A stretch of 64,000 nt of DNA, taken from NCBI GenBank assembly GCA_028752905.1, contig JAQNBH010000009.1, positions 26,520,370 to 26,584,369 on the forward strand, written 5' to 3'. Both the position numbers and the translations under genes were made by a program. The notes beneath the pieces are model-generated. The model made no database searches and was not told the DNA's origin. It saw only the letters and a program-made list of their open reading frames with translations. Positions 52,601 to 62,939 of the stretch are shown here, piece by piece (position 1 is the first letter of the stretch; each line of letters begins with the position of its first letter). This stretch comes from Cladorhizidae sp. MBARI D1340-BT2 (taxonomy: Eukaryota > Porifera > Demospongiae > Poecilosclerida > Cladorhizidae).

Positions 52601-54650
52601 AGCGTTATTCATCTGGTAGTCATGATGACATTCACCTTCATTATAAATTTAACCCTCCCATCACCAGAGTGATTAATTAAAAAATACTACAAATGAATGC
52701 AAGGATTGTGTTGCAAGTTAATGTCTGATGGAGAGATGGACAATTACTTTTAGCATGATTACCAATACAGACAAAAATTTAATTCTTAGCATTATTGCAA
52801 GCCTAGATCACATTGCTTTAGGTATTCTACTACTCCAAGTGCAGGCCTAACACTATACACTGATCTGCAAATTATTGATGTCATAAAATTGTATTGCTTG
52901 TACTGTTATAGGTAGAAATATTGAAGCTTACAGATAGCAAAGGCTTGGAGGAGAAACCTCCTCGATATTGAGCATGATGATCATTTCCAGTTTAGCAAGG
53001 CCGTTATCCGTGATGATTATTTCCAGTTTAGCAAACCTTTCATACCTAGAGTATCCAAATGGAACTTAAACATCCATTTTTAAGATATCAGAAGCTTTAC
53101 CTGATCCCAAGGAAGCATATCCATTGTGGGCTGCTGTGCTTCTCCCATGCCTTTTACTGTCACTCTTCCCTTCTAATTTCAATTCTCGTTATTCTGCTGT
53201 TTCAGAAGCACACTTTGACTTTTCTCTCTGATTTTTTTCCCCTTTATTTATCCAGGCAAAAATCAGCAAGCTGCTCTGCTGAAAAAAATGTCTGTGCATG
53301 TAGCTATCATTTTAGTATGGACATGCACACAAGAATCTGCTCATATACACATGACCACCATTTTCCCATTAATTACACTTCCATAGCTAGATAATGCTGA
53401 ATCTGTTGGCCTCCAGGAGAGCTAGCATTGTATTTTTCATCAGTAGACTTCCTTCTTTGGTCCTAACCTGGATCAGTGCAGCTACTAATACAGCAGTGGT
53501 TTGTAGCTAAAGTTTTCTTGCAGAACTCTAGAGGCAAGTGCTGTACTGAAAACAATAAAAGAATGTGCTAACCTAAGCTGTGTATGCTTGGAAAGTTAGT
53601 GTTTATTTAATCTGAGGATTATTTTCTTTCTGTGGATCCTGCCTAGTACAATGCAGTAGTTAAACTACAAATGAGGTTGTAGCTATAGCTTTCTTACAGC
53701 TATCTTAAGTGCTCCATTCTATATACTATGTCACACTTTGTCTGTTTTAAGCTTCTAGACCGCTAAGGCATTCTTTAAGGTTGAGTTAGAGGCATAGTAT
53801 TGTGGTGCTCCCTTCCTTGTAGAAACTTGGACAGATCGACTATAGAAGCTTTACCTGAGCCTAAGGAAGTGTCTGAATGGTGGATGATGCCGAGCAGTAG
53901 CTAGCAATAAATAATTAACTACAGTTATAATTGATTTTGAACACAACTAACTTTCAATGTGTAGCTAGCTATCATTATTATCTTGCTAGATAGAGCTAAA
54001 GTATGATAGTAAGGGAATTCATAAACTGTCTTTCAGAATTAATTGGCAAAAAATATCTATGTTTTGTCTGCTGATTGAGTTGATGCTGGTTGTAGCTAAT
54101 ACCTGATTTATTGTCCAAGTTTCTTCATGCATGAGCCTCCAATCTCTTCTCTCAAACATTATACATTAGGACGGTTAAAATACAAAGGTTGTACAAGGTA
54201 ATGTTATTTCTCACACATGCATATACATACACACGTCAAACACACAAATCCTAAAGCCAAACTGAGCATTCATGGCCAACTACTTGGTTGACTCGGTGTG
54301 GACAGAGGCCTGGTTGCTATTTTGGGAAGGAATTCCTGTGAAATGAAAATGTATTCATTATACCCCAATATAAAATCTATAATATTTCTATAATGATTTC
54401 AGTTAACTATTTTGAGATTTCAGTACAGACCATATTTATACCAGTGGCTTCCAGAGTAAACCCACAGAATATTGAAACATATTAGCTTCTTTATAAGCAT
54501 AGTCTGTTTTTAGCCTGAGTAGCAATTCTCACTTGTCTATGCAGCCAGTTCTTCCTGCAACTAGGTTGTTTTCTCTTACAATTCCAAATTTAATAAGCCT
54601 AGTAGGAGGAGGAGTTCTTATTTTTTACAGGTGAACCTACAATTGAATAC
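52601..54650 (+). other. duplicated host-like segment with short exon candidates
   Basis: Contains an LPEPKE-type exon copy at 53087-53135 (SEALPDPKEAYPLW) and another at 53822-53890 (STIEALPEPKEVSEWW, MMPSSS, stop) after CCTTGTAG. A direct repeat ATGATTATTTCCAGTTTAGCA occurs at 52977 and 53015. A further duplication GGATC-AGTGCAGCTACTA lies at 53470 and 53635. Confidence 0.5.
53822..53890 (+). CDS. candidate terminal exon, LPEPKE type
   Basis: After TTCCTTGTAG the sequence reads STIEALPEPKEVSEWWMMPS and stops at TAG. The same exon, with a broken frame (LEDLPKLK, stop), is at 56895-56960 after TCCCTTGTAG, and a third related stretch is at 53087. The repeated placement 3' of YENP-type modules suggests the end of a duplicated gene. 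Confidence 0.4.
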
Positions 54651-54689
54651 ATACATACATACATATATATGGTTTTCCAAGTTTTCCGT

Positions 54690-55740
54690 TCAGCTCCCCA
54701 GGTTTGCAACAACTATGGTCCTGTCTGCTCCCATATCAATGCGCATTCTGCATTCTCTCTGGCCTACCCCGCCTTCTACATATAGACCTGGTTGTCTGAT
54801 GGCTGTTATTATAGACTCAGTCATTTCACTGTGTTTTTCCATCCTAACTTCGATCTCATACCCAGAATTGTCACATTTCGACCTTCTGCTTAAACATGTA
54901 GACACAAAGTTAACCCTACCCCCAGACTTATCTTGAGGCTTTCCCGGAGTGCTACTGTAAAACATGTTATTTAAGTCACCCATACACTCACTGTACTTTG
55001 GGTTATGGTGTCTTTCCCTGCTGTCATGGTTGACGTCGCAACAATGAGTGCCAGTTCCGGAGATGACTGTCTTCATTCCATTGATTTCTTGACCAGTCTC
55101 CCGGGCAACTCCTCGGTTTCGTGCAGGGCAGTCATCTTTTGCGGAATTTAATATTCATGGCTTGTCGCTCTGTCATGAAGTTGGCGACTTCCAGGAACAT
55201 CTCAGGTTTCCATGCTCTAACATGGTTTGCATCCAGCGAGTAAAAGGAGAGAAATTTTCCTGTTGCCACTGTCTTGCCATCCTCTTTTATTGTATTACAG
55301 TTTTCCATGTGAACATCTGCCAAACTTAGTAATACTCTTAGAATTTTTGTAGCTGCATCACCATCTTTCCTCAGAACGACCAGAACTCTCACTCACAGGC
55401 TTCTTTGCAATATCAGAGCTCCTTCAGCAAGGCCATTTTCAGCAAATTGTAGTCTACCTTAGCCTCCTCCATTACAGATGTTGTGTAAGCTATGGATGCG
55501 GTTCCCATCACTAGAGGACCATGTGGCTTGCCCATTCATCCTTGTTGATCTCTGCTGTGGAAAGTATGTCTTCAAAGTTTCGGAGGTAGGATACAGGCTG
55601 TTCCTTGTCCGTCTATGGAGCAATTTTATCTCCCAGCTTCCGTTTTCTATCTCTGTCTCGTCATCTGTCGTCACTATGCCACATATAGTTTTGGTTTCGT
55701 GCTGAAACTTGATTTGCATTAGAAGTGTTCTCTTTTGTGC
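54690..55740 (-). pseudogene. unrecognised minus-strand gene, three open segments
   Basis: Read from high to low coordinates: 55794-55459 (RRTAQKRTLLMQIKFQHETK, IENGSWEIKLLHRRTRNSLY), 55392-55132 (VLVVLRKDGDAATKILRVLL, SLADVHMENCNTIKEDGKTV, FLEVANFMTERQAMNIKF) and 55076-54690 (NMFYSSTPGKPQDKSGGRVN, YEIEVRMEKHSEMTESIITA). Frame changes and stops separate them. Base composition is clearly more GC-rich than the surroundings, which supports past coding. I recognise no family. The charged repeat just upstream (55.8-56.4 kb) probably encodes its N-terminal half. Confidence 0.45.
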
Positions 55741-55799
55741 TGTCCTTCGCTTTGAGTTATTTTGTTCGGCTTTCTTCGGCTTCTTTATATTCAATCCTT

Positions 55800-56395
55800 C
55801 TGCTCTCCCTTTTCACTTCCATTCTCTGATTCGACAATCTTCTGCTTCACTTTCTCTGGTTCGATGTTCGTCCGCTACTTTTTCTCTTGTTCAACGTTCT
55901 TCCACTTCTCTTTCTCTGGTTCGACGTTCTTCCACATCTTTTTCTCTGATTCGATAATCTCCTACTTCTCTTTCTCTTTGTTCGATCTTTTTCCACTTCT
56001 CTTTCTCTGGTTCAACGTTCTTCCACTTCTCTTTCTCTTGTTCGACGTTCTTCCACTTCTCTTTCTCTTGTTCGACGTTCTTCCGCTTCCCTTTCTCTTG
56101 GTTCGACCTTTTTCCACTTCTCTTTCTCTGATTCGACAATATTCTGCTTCACTTTCTCTGGTTCGATGTTCTTCCACTTCTCTTTCTCTTGTTCAACATT
56201 CTTCCACTACTCTTTCTCTGGTTCAACATTCTCCCACTTATCTTTCTCAGGTTCGACGTTCCACCGCTTCCCTTTCTCTGTTTCGACGTTCTTCCGCTAC
56301 TCTATCTCTGGTTCAACGTCAATGTTTTTCTGCTTCTCTTTCTCTGGTTCGGCATTCTTCCTCTTCTCTACCTTCAATTCTTCTGTTCTCCTCCA
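55800..56395 (-). repeat. ~30-bp coding-like minisatellite, about 18 units
   Basis: The plus strand repeats TTCTTCCACTTCTCTTTCTC then TGGTTCGACG. On the minus strand the unit encodes about ten residues of EKEKWKNVEQ or REREVEERRT depending on frame, an Arg/Glu-rich helix that would be a long coiled coil or single alpha-helix. Units at 55990-56130 are nearly identical. Unit-length slips of 1-3 bp shift the frame several times. Confidence 0.85.
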
Positions 56396-57381
56396 TAGTC
56401 AGGATTAATGTCTGAATGGCCTCCAGTGGGTTTGGGAATTCTGTTGTAGTCCTCGTCATTTACGGTCGATGGCTTGACTAGCCCTTCCTGATATCCATAT
56501 TTGTGTCCTCATTGTCGGTCATCTGAACTTGCTCTCTTTGGAGTTTCTCAGTTTACTCCCCTCGCTCTGTTCTGTCTGCTCTCTCAGACTTGTCATTCGC
56601 CTTGTTACTTGATGTAATTTCTTGCATAAAATGGGCAGCAAAATACAAAAATACACAATATGTAAATAATATGCAAACACTATGCACAATATCAAACAAT
56701 ATACACACAGAAATGCTGAAAACGTGCTCTCACTTCTCCGAATCAACCAAGCTGAGCCAAGTGCTGGCCACAGTTCCAATTATCCACTTAGCCAAACTCC
56801 AGCTGTCTTCTATAAGTTTCTGGAAAAAATAAGATAGAGCAACACACTAGCTCTCTTACTAACCAGTCCATTTTGAGGCCTGACACTTCCCTTGTAGAGA
56901 AACAGAGTCTAGAAGATTTGCCCAAGCTTAAATAATGGTGAATGGCACCAAGTGCTAGCTAGCAATGAGTTCAATAACTGTGTGTGTGGACAAAATATCT
57001 CCAGTAGCTATATGTCACAATCTTGTATGCACGCTTACACTACTACTGGAATATGCGGGAAAGGGCGAGGCAATCCTTGGGCTTGGCCTGAATGGGAATG
57101 GTCAGTACTGGAGGGGAACTGGCAGGAACATTGCATAGAAAAGTATATGAAGCTGGTACCTAATTGTCGGTAAAACAATACCACTTCATCGCAAGTCAAA
57201 TATGAAAAATTTCATATAAGAATTATAATTTTGGTTTAGATTTATGACATTAGTTTCCACAAAATCCGATTTTGAATTCAAGTTTAAGTACATTTAAATT
57301 GAATTGCTAATATATGTCTAGATGGACCTTCTCCAGCTATTTAGGAAAGGCTAATACTAAAACTAGATACTATCACACTAA

Positions 57382-57499
57382 CCTGAGAAGCCTTCCTGGT
57401 CCATTTCTGCATCTGAATCTTGATCAATATACAGCAGCTCTCTGAGAATTTCTAGGTAACTGAAGATGACTATACCTTCTTCTTCCTCATCAGAATCTT
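57382..57499 (-). CDS. candidate acidic exon
   Basis: Minus strand, between TCTTTAG and GTTAGTG: EDSDEEEEGIVIFSYLEILR and ELLYIDQDSDAEMDQEGFS, open throughout and bounded by good splice signals. Acidic N-termini of this kind are common in transposases such as piggyBac, but no parent is visible. Confidence 0.35.
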
Positions 57500-57734
57500 C
57501 CTAAAGATAGCTATATCACCCCTGGTGACTTAAGTAATGAGGTCATCCTAGTTACTCTCTCATCAATTCGATGATTTTCTAGACAAGAGATCGTTGGTAT
57601 TTTTTTAAACATATTTGGCAACATTTTCTGGACTCTATATGCAATCTAGGAGTAGGACATAACAATTGGAAAATTGTAGCAATCATGCAGTGTTTTATGT
57701 GTTTTTTTAACTTGCTCTGCTATATTGTGCTTAC

Positions 57735-58330
57735 AGAGGGTTGGTTAAGGACATGATCAGTGATCTTGCTGGCAGGGTGGTTCACTGTTGCTAAGCTCTC
57801 ACTGCTTTTGTGAATCTCATTATTTGGAATCATGCTTCTTTATTTTCTTCACTATTGGCTGAATAAGAAGGTTGGAGGAGTGAGGCCTGCGACTGTCAGT
57901 TTTACCCTAATGAGTTGGCAGGCAAATGTGTATAGGATGTGGGAAGTCATCTTTGAGTACTAACTTCTATGGTCCATTTTTATTGTTCTTTTTGTGAGAG
58001 GTCCGCACCATGATTTGTTAACCCCATTCATATTGAACATGGTCATCTTGAGATTTGGGTATACCTAAACTGGTTGAGCTAATGTGCATCAAGTATTAGC
58101 TTATGAGGCTATATATGAGCAATCAGGTGCATTGAGAAACATTTATAGCTTGTGTAGCTCTAGTTATTGTGGATGAGCAACTCTAGGCCAAATAGAACCT
58201 GCATCCCTTTATTTTGTGCCTGCACACCAGAGATGTTTGTATTGTTAATTATATCATACTCTGCGAACATGCTGGTAGCAATTGCCAGGTTGGCTAATCC
58301 ATGTTTGTCTGCCCAAGGTTATCACCTGTT
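57735..58330 (+). pseudogene. reverse transcriptase fragment (GGVRP type)
   Basis: In nearby frames the sequence reads ALTAFVNLIIWNHA, LFSSLLAE, then LNKKVGGVRPATVSFTLMSW and QANVYRMW. ALTxFVNL-x-L-(S/N)KKxGGVRPIAVGxTLRRLxAK is the N-terminal palm-side signature of a group of reverse transcriptases annotated in many invertebrate genomes. The remainder, to 58330, is too eroded to place, and the YADD box is not seen. Confidence 0.45.
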
Positions 58331-58556
58331 ACTGTTAGGATAAATCTTTGTTAAATGTATGTTTTATAAGTGATAAAAAAGGTTTTGTAGAAAAGCTTCC
58401 TTACTCATATTAAATATGCAATTGTAAAGCTTGTTCTAAAATTTCTTGTAAACTAGGGTTGATAGGACAACCCGTTGGGTTTATAGTTACTTATAATTAT
58501 GTCTTCTACGAATGGATTTTGGTTGATTCATAAATTTAGAGACTGGAAAATTTCAG

Positions 58557-58702
58557 CAAATCTTGTGAGATCAAAAGGATCTTCTTTGCCACAAGCCTCT
58601 GCCGCTGTGAGTCTGTTCTATTCCATTAACTTGCTTATTGATGTTGATAATTTACTCATCAGAGTGAATCCATTTCTGATGAAGAAGCCTATGAAAATCC
58701 TG
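58557..58702 (+). CDS. two-exon module a4/b4 with YENP motif
   Basis: Exon a4 58557-58606 (ATTTCAG acceptor, GTGAGT donor) reads NLVRSKGSSLPQASAA. Exon b4 58663-58702 (CATCAG acceptor, GTATGT donor), 40 nt, reads SESISDEEAYENP. Lengths and phases match module a3/b3: a starts in phase 1 and b ends in phase 1. This is the most diverged copy but has an intact motif. Confidence 0.5.
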
Positions 58703-59067
58703 GTATGTTTGATTGATTATGGATACTGTTTTTTTTAAATAATTAATGATAACAATTTTCCATGGCATAACTATTTGTAAATGTAACTTTTTCCCTCATA
58801 AGTCCATTAAAACTATCATCGGTATGCAAATACAATAAGCTGTAGTTTTGTAATAGAAGTAACTCATTGAGGTGAGCAAATAAAAGCTACATTGCAGACA
58901 GATTCGTAGCAATAAATCTGTTCAGAAATCCCTCCTACCTAGAGATTGAGCATGAGTTATAGGTGGACATCCCTCACTGGATTTTTAGTGGCAGTCAAAA
59001 TAATCCACGGCATTTAATCATGTATCTGAGGGGACAATGGCATATTTTTCCTTTTCTTTTTTTTATA

Positions 59068-59654
59068 CTTATGGTTACCACTTTAGAGCTCCGTAAATTC
59101 TGTATGTAAACTTCATTGTATGGACTTCATATATAGCTTAATTGATAGGTCTCTCTGTGGGCTCTCTTTTGATACTAAATTGTTTTTATAGGTATAACTA
59201 TAGCCAAGTTACTAGACCTAAAGTAGAGGGAACTTCAAAACCTGAATGCCTGAATTGGCCGCATAAATATATCTCCAGATTGCAAAGTGCTAAAGATTTG
59301 AAATTAGCACCAGTGGCTAGAGGAAGCTCTACTCTATTCAACGAGTGTTTTCATTAGGTGTTAAAATGTAAGTACATGGTCAAGCGCGTGGGTGAAATGT
59401 AGCTTCCTCTAGCCACTGGTGCTAATTTCAAACCTTTAGCACTTTGCAATCTGGAGATATTTTGTGGCCAATTTAGGTATTCAGGTTTTACGGTTCCCTC
59501 CACTCAAGGTATAGTAACGTGGCTATAGTTATATCTATGAAAAATATTTTAGTATTAAAAGAGAGCACATAGAGAGACCTATCTTTTGATGTATATATTA
59601 AAGCCATACATTAAGTTTACAGAATCTATGGAGCTCTAAAATGGTAACCATAAG
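59068..59654. mobile_element. ~587-bp long palindromic (foldback) element, copy 2
   Basis: CTTATGGTTACCACTTTAGA at the left and the complement of TCTAAAATGGTAACCATAAG at the right are the ends of inverted arms of about 280 bp meeting near 59370. Internal pairs include CTCTCTGTGGGCTCTCTTTT, TAACTATAGCCAAGTTAC and AGCACCAGTGGCTAGAGGAAG. A C15 run follows 33 bp beyond the right end. Confidence 0.9.
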
Positions 59655-59686
59655 TAAAAAAATAAATAAAAATAAAAATACAGTTG

Positions 59687-59701
59687 CCCCCCCCCCCCCC
59701 C
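59687..59701. repeat. poly-C run (15 C)
   Basis: Fifteen consecutive C, after an AAATAAAAATA tract adjoining the palindromic element. Confidence 0.95.
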
Positions 59702-60190
59702 TTAGTGATTGCAAACAATTTTTTGTGTTTTATTACAATTATATATTTGTAGCTATTACTTATTTCAATGTAAAACTTTAACAAAATTTAAGAAAAGGAA
59801 TCCATTCACTAATGCCTCTTTCTCAGCAGTAAAAAAATGAGAAAAAGAATGTTCCTAGAAGCAGTCATGGTTGTTAAAAATAAAAAATAAAAAGTTTAAT
59901 CTTGGTAATTTTTACTTTTATAATGATTTTCACACTGGACATGTACAGTTTTTAAAGATCTTGAGCTTTGTGGAGCATTTTTATAATTTTTTGTTGTTTT
60001 GGAGAGCCTGCTTGCCTTCTTCCTGGCTATTGTACTTGTTAAAAATATCTCGGGGTATTTACTCCAATTCTTAATATTTCAGGATGGTTCACATCATATT
60101 GTGAACCAGCCTTTAGAATAAAAACTATGGAGTATGAATATATCCTTAACAACCCATTGAGTGTGAGGTGCATGTAGGCACACTTAACAT
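59702..60190. other. AT-rich spacer
   Basis: No gene or repeat recognised; long T and A runs. Confidence 0.5.
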
Positions 60191-60197
60191 ACAGTAT

Positions 60198-60472
60198 AGG
60201 GGTGGGGCTAAACCTAGGGCTAGAGTTAGGGCTATGGCTAGTATTATAGTTAGGCTTAGGGCTAGAGATAAGGCTAAGGTTGGGGCTGAGGTAGGGCTAA
60301 ATCTAGGAGTATTGTTGGGCTTGGACTAGAATTGGGGTTAAATCAGGGATAGAGTTAGGGCAAAGGCTAGTGCTAAAGTTAGGGCTAATACTAGAGCTAG
60401 GCATGTTGCATGATCCCACTGTAGTATTTGTGGCAAGCCTTCTATAATAGTCCTAGTTCTCTAGCCCTAGCC
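60198..60472. repeat. degenerate telomere-like (GGGCTA/TTAGGG) repeat
   Basis: At least 15 spaced GGGCTA or TTAGGG/TTAGGC units (TAGGGCTAGAGTTAGGGCTA type) on the plus strand to about 60416, then the opposite strand motif TAGCCCTAGCCCTAGGCTA at 60460. The same hexamer family forms the palindrome at 30.6 kb. Confidence 0.8.
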
Positions 60473-60474
60473 CT

Positions 60475-61680
60475 AGGCTATAAGACACAATGGTTGTCTG
60501 TCTGCATGCTAACGTATAGTTACAATTTTCTAGGTGTATATGGTGCCCTCTATGAGACAAACAGAAATTCATCACTCCCACTCCCACCCCCACCCCATCC
60601 CATCCACACACCCCTCCAGAGAATGCTTGATCCTGCCTCTCCCTAAGTTGACCATAATCTAAAACTCAGTTGAACCATGTATCTGCCTTAGTTTGGCTGT
60701 AATGTCTGTTTTAAAGTTTTGGGCCATTGACTAAGGACGCCCAGGGTCCAAAACCTTCCCAGTGTAGGGCAGTTCTAGACATGTGTATGGAGGCCAAAGA
60801 TGGCCAAGCCTATAAACTGCATGCATGCATGCTATACACACACAAAATGCAGATTCCTATGTATTGACCTAGGAAAATTTTCTATAAAAATTTACATCAA
60901 GCTATATTGTGTGTGTGAGTGTGTATTATATTTATATTTACTTCTGTATAGACCCCAACACAAGCTTCAGTGTTTCTAGAATTACAATAACTTTTCTCAA
61001 TAATCAACTACTCTCGTGTTTTGTGCTAGATGCTCTAGCATTCATCTATTGAGAAAGTTATTTAATTGCTTGTCAACAGAAAGTTCGTTGATTGCAAATT
61101 AAATTTTTTTATCTCGAATTCATTTGGATTTCGCCATCCCAAAGAAACTAATAACTCTACTTCCTCTTGGAGCCTATACTCTCACATGGCATCTACTTGT
61201 GTATAATCCACAACGGTACTTTTCTACTTTGGTTAAGCATCAATCATGACTATATCTCCTCCTGTTCCACACCAAATATTTCTTCCATCGCTGATGAGTT
61301 GTCTACACATGACACCCTCCAGCTCCTCTATACAGCAGTTCAAACATCCTTCATCCCTTACCTAGCCCTCTACACATAATTATGATACATACATTCATGG
61401 ATTGATTGCATCTGCAGTTGGGCACTGCTTCACAAGTGGTTGTATTCATTGTCCATATTCTTGCCCGCTAATGCTACAGGTACTCTATATAAGTACAGGT
61501 CCTCTATTGCAAAGTTGTAAAGCTGCAACTAAAGTTTCCTCTCCCACTCCCACTTTCCCTTCCTAGATTTGGGGATGTGTGTTTGGTTGGCAGTGTTTGT
61601 CTATTCTTGCCCCCATGCGGTACCTTCCTTGTATTGCTATTGTGATAAAGTCCTGCTTTTCTTTATTGTGATATTCAGCA
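60475..61680. other. no gene assigned
   Basis: Contains a CACTCCCACCCCCACCCC tract at 60575-60600 and short TG/CA runs near 60910. A possible Pro/Ser-rich piece is at 61260-61370. Confidence 0.45.
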
Positions 61681-61681
61681 T

Positions 61682-62068
61682 AATAATGAATGCATCGACT
61701 CACATCACATGCAACTGATTCAGTGGATTGGCCCAAAAGGAGAGGGACAAGAATTACGACTTTATAATGAGCTAGCGGCAGATTGGAATAAAGCAGCAGA
61801 AATAATTAGTGTTACTGCGACGAGGCTAATAGCATCCATGAATATAGGCAACCCCGAGAAGTGCATGAGGGCCATCATGGAGAAATGGATGAAGAATACA
61901 CCGAAAATGAATATCCAATGCACATGGAGGGGCCGGTGCAAATTGTTAGTATGCATGGAACTTAGTGAAGTCGGTAAAATTTTTAGAGAGGCACTTTACG
62001 CTGACCTCACTGACTTGAAGGACAACTTTGAGACATCTGAAAGTGAGCTAGTATTATTGTGTTGTTGA
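61682..62068 (+). CDS. Death-like domain exon
   Basis: An open exon following ATATTCAG at 61679; the first ATG is 61709 but the exon is probably internal. It reads LIQWIGPKGEGQE, LYNELAADWNKAAEIISVTA, MNIGNPEKCMRAIMEKWMKN, IQCTWRGRCKLLVCMELSEV and GKIFREALYAD. The spacing W-x5-II-x-A...C-xx-I-xxxWM...TW-x(3-4)-L...A-xxL resembles the six-helix Death domain used in signalling complexes such as those of receptors and MyD88/IRAK-type adaptors. A stop follows at 62066, immediately before the minisatellite. Similarity is by pattern only. Confidence 0.5.
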   Translation, partial: NNECIDSHHMQLIQWIGPKGEGQELRLYNELAADWNKAAEIISVTATRLIASMNIGNPEKCMRAIMEKWMKNTPKMNIQCTWRGRCKLLVCMELSEVGKIFREALYADLTDLKDNFETSESELVLLCC

Positions 62069-62069
62069 T

Positions 62070-62690
62070 CTGTGCAGTAGAACCTTCCTTTCTCTTGGGC
62101 TTCTAACTATAGGAGCAAGTGATATTGTGTTGTTTATGTGTCAGTTCATCTCCCTTACCCTTGGGTTCCTAACTATGGGAGTTAGTGGTATTGTGTTATT
62201 GATCTGTGCAGTGTAACCTCTCTTACACTTGGGCTCCTAACTATGGGGGCTAGTGGTATTGTGTTGTTGATGTGTCAGTGGACCTTGGGTTCCTAACTAT
62301 GGGAGCTAGTGGTAGTGTGTTGCTGATGTGTGCAGTGGAACCACCATTACACTGGGCCTCTAACTATTGGAGATAATACTAATGTGTTGTTGTGTGAGAA
62401 GAACCTCCCTTAGCATTGTGCTCCTAACTATGGGAGATAGTTGATGTGTGCAGTTGAACCTCCCTCACACTTGGGCTCCTAACTATGGAGGCTAGTAGTA
62501 TTGTGTTGTTGATGTGTGCAGTGGAAACTCCCTTACACTTGGGCTCCTAACTATGGGAGCTAGTTGATGTGTGCAGTGGAACCTCCCTTAGAATTGGGCT
62601 CTAACTATGGGAGCTAGTGGTATTGTGTTTTGATGTATACAATAGAACCTCCCTTACCTTGTGCTCCTAATCATAGGACCTAGTTCATAT
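62070..62690. repeat. minisatellite, about 10 units of 53-71 bp
   Basis: Units contain GTGCAGTGGAACCTCCCTTA and CACTTGGGCTCCTAACTATG then GGAGCTAGTGGTATTGTGTT. Two length classes (about 68 and 55 bp) differ by the presence of GTGGTATTGTGTTGTT. GCTCC-TAACTATG-GGAGC can form a small hairpin in each unit. Confidence 0.9.
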
Positions 62691-62939
62691 GGGATGTGGG
62701 TTTGGCAAGACCACTTTTTACAGAGAGAATGCCACACCCACAATCATGACCTACCAAGTTCATTTGCATTTTCCAATAGGGTAAAGATTGTAGCATTGAG
62801 TATGTTCCAGAAGACTTGGTACTCTTCATAGCAGAGGCTTCATTTTGAAGACAAGTGCACTGTCATTTTGCTTGAGAGCTACAGAAATGTCTACAAAGAG
62901 TGGAACCTCTGATACTACATTTTAAGCTAGCATATATTC

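Noticed and set aside
55762..56415. 217-residue plus-strand Phe/Ser/Leu-rich frame resembling a membrane protein
   Set aside because: It is the antisense reading of the Arg/Glu repeat; composition and the flanking minus-strand frames favour the other strand.
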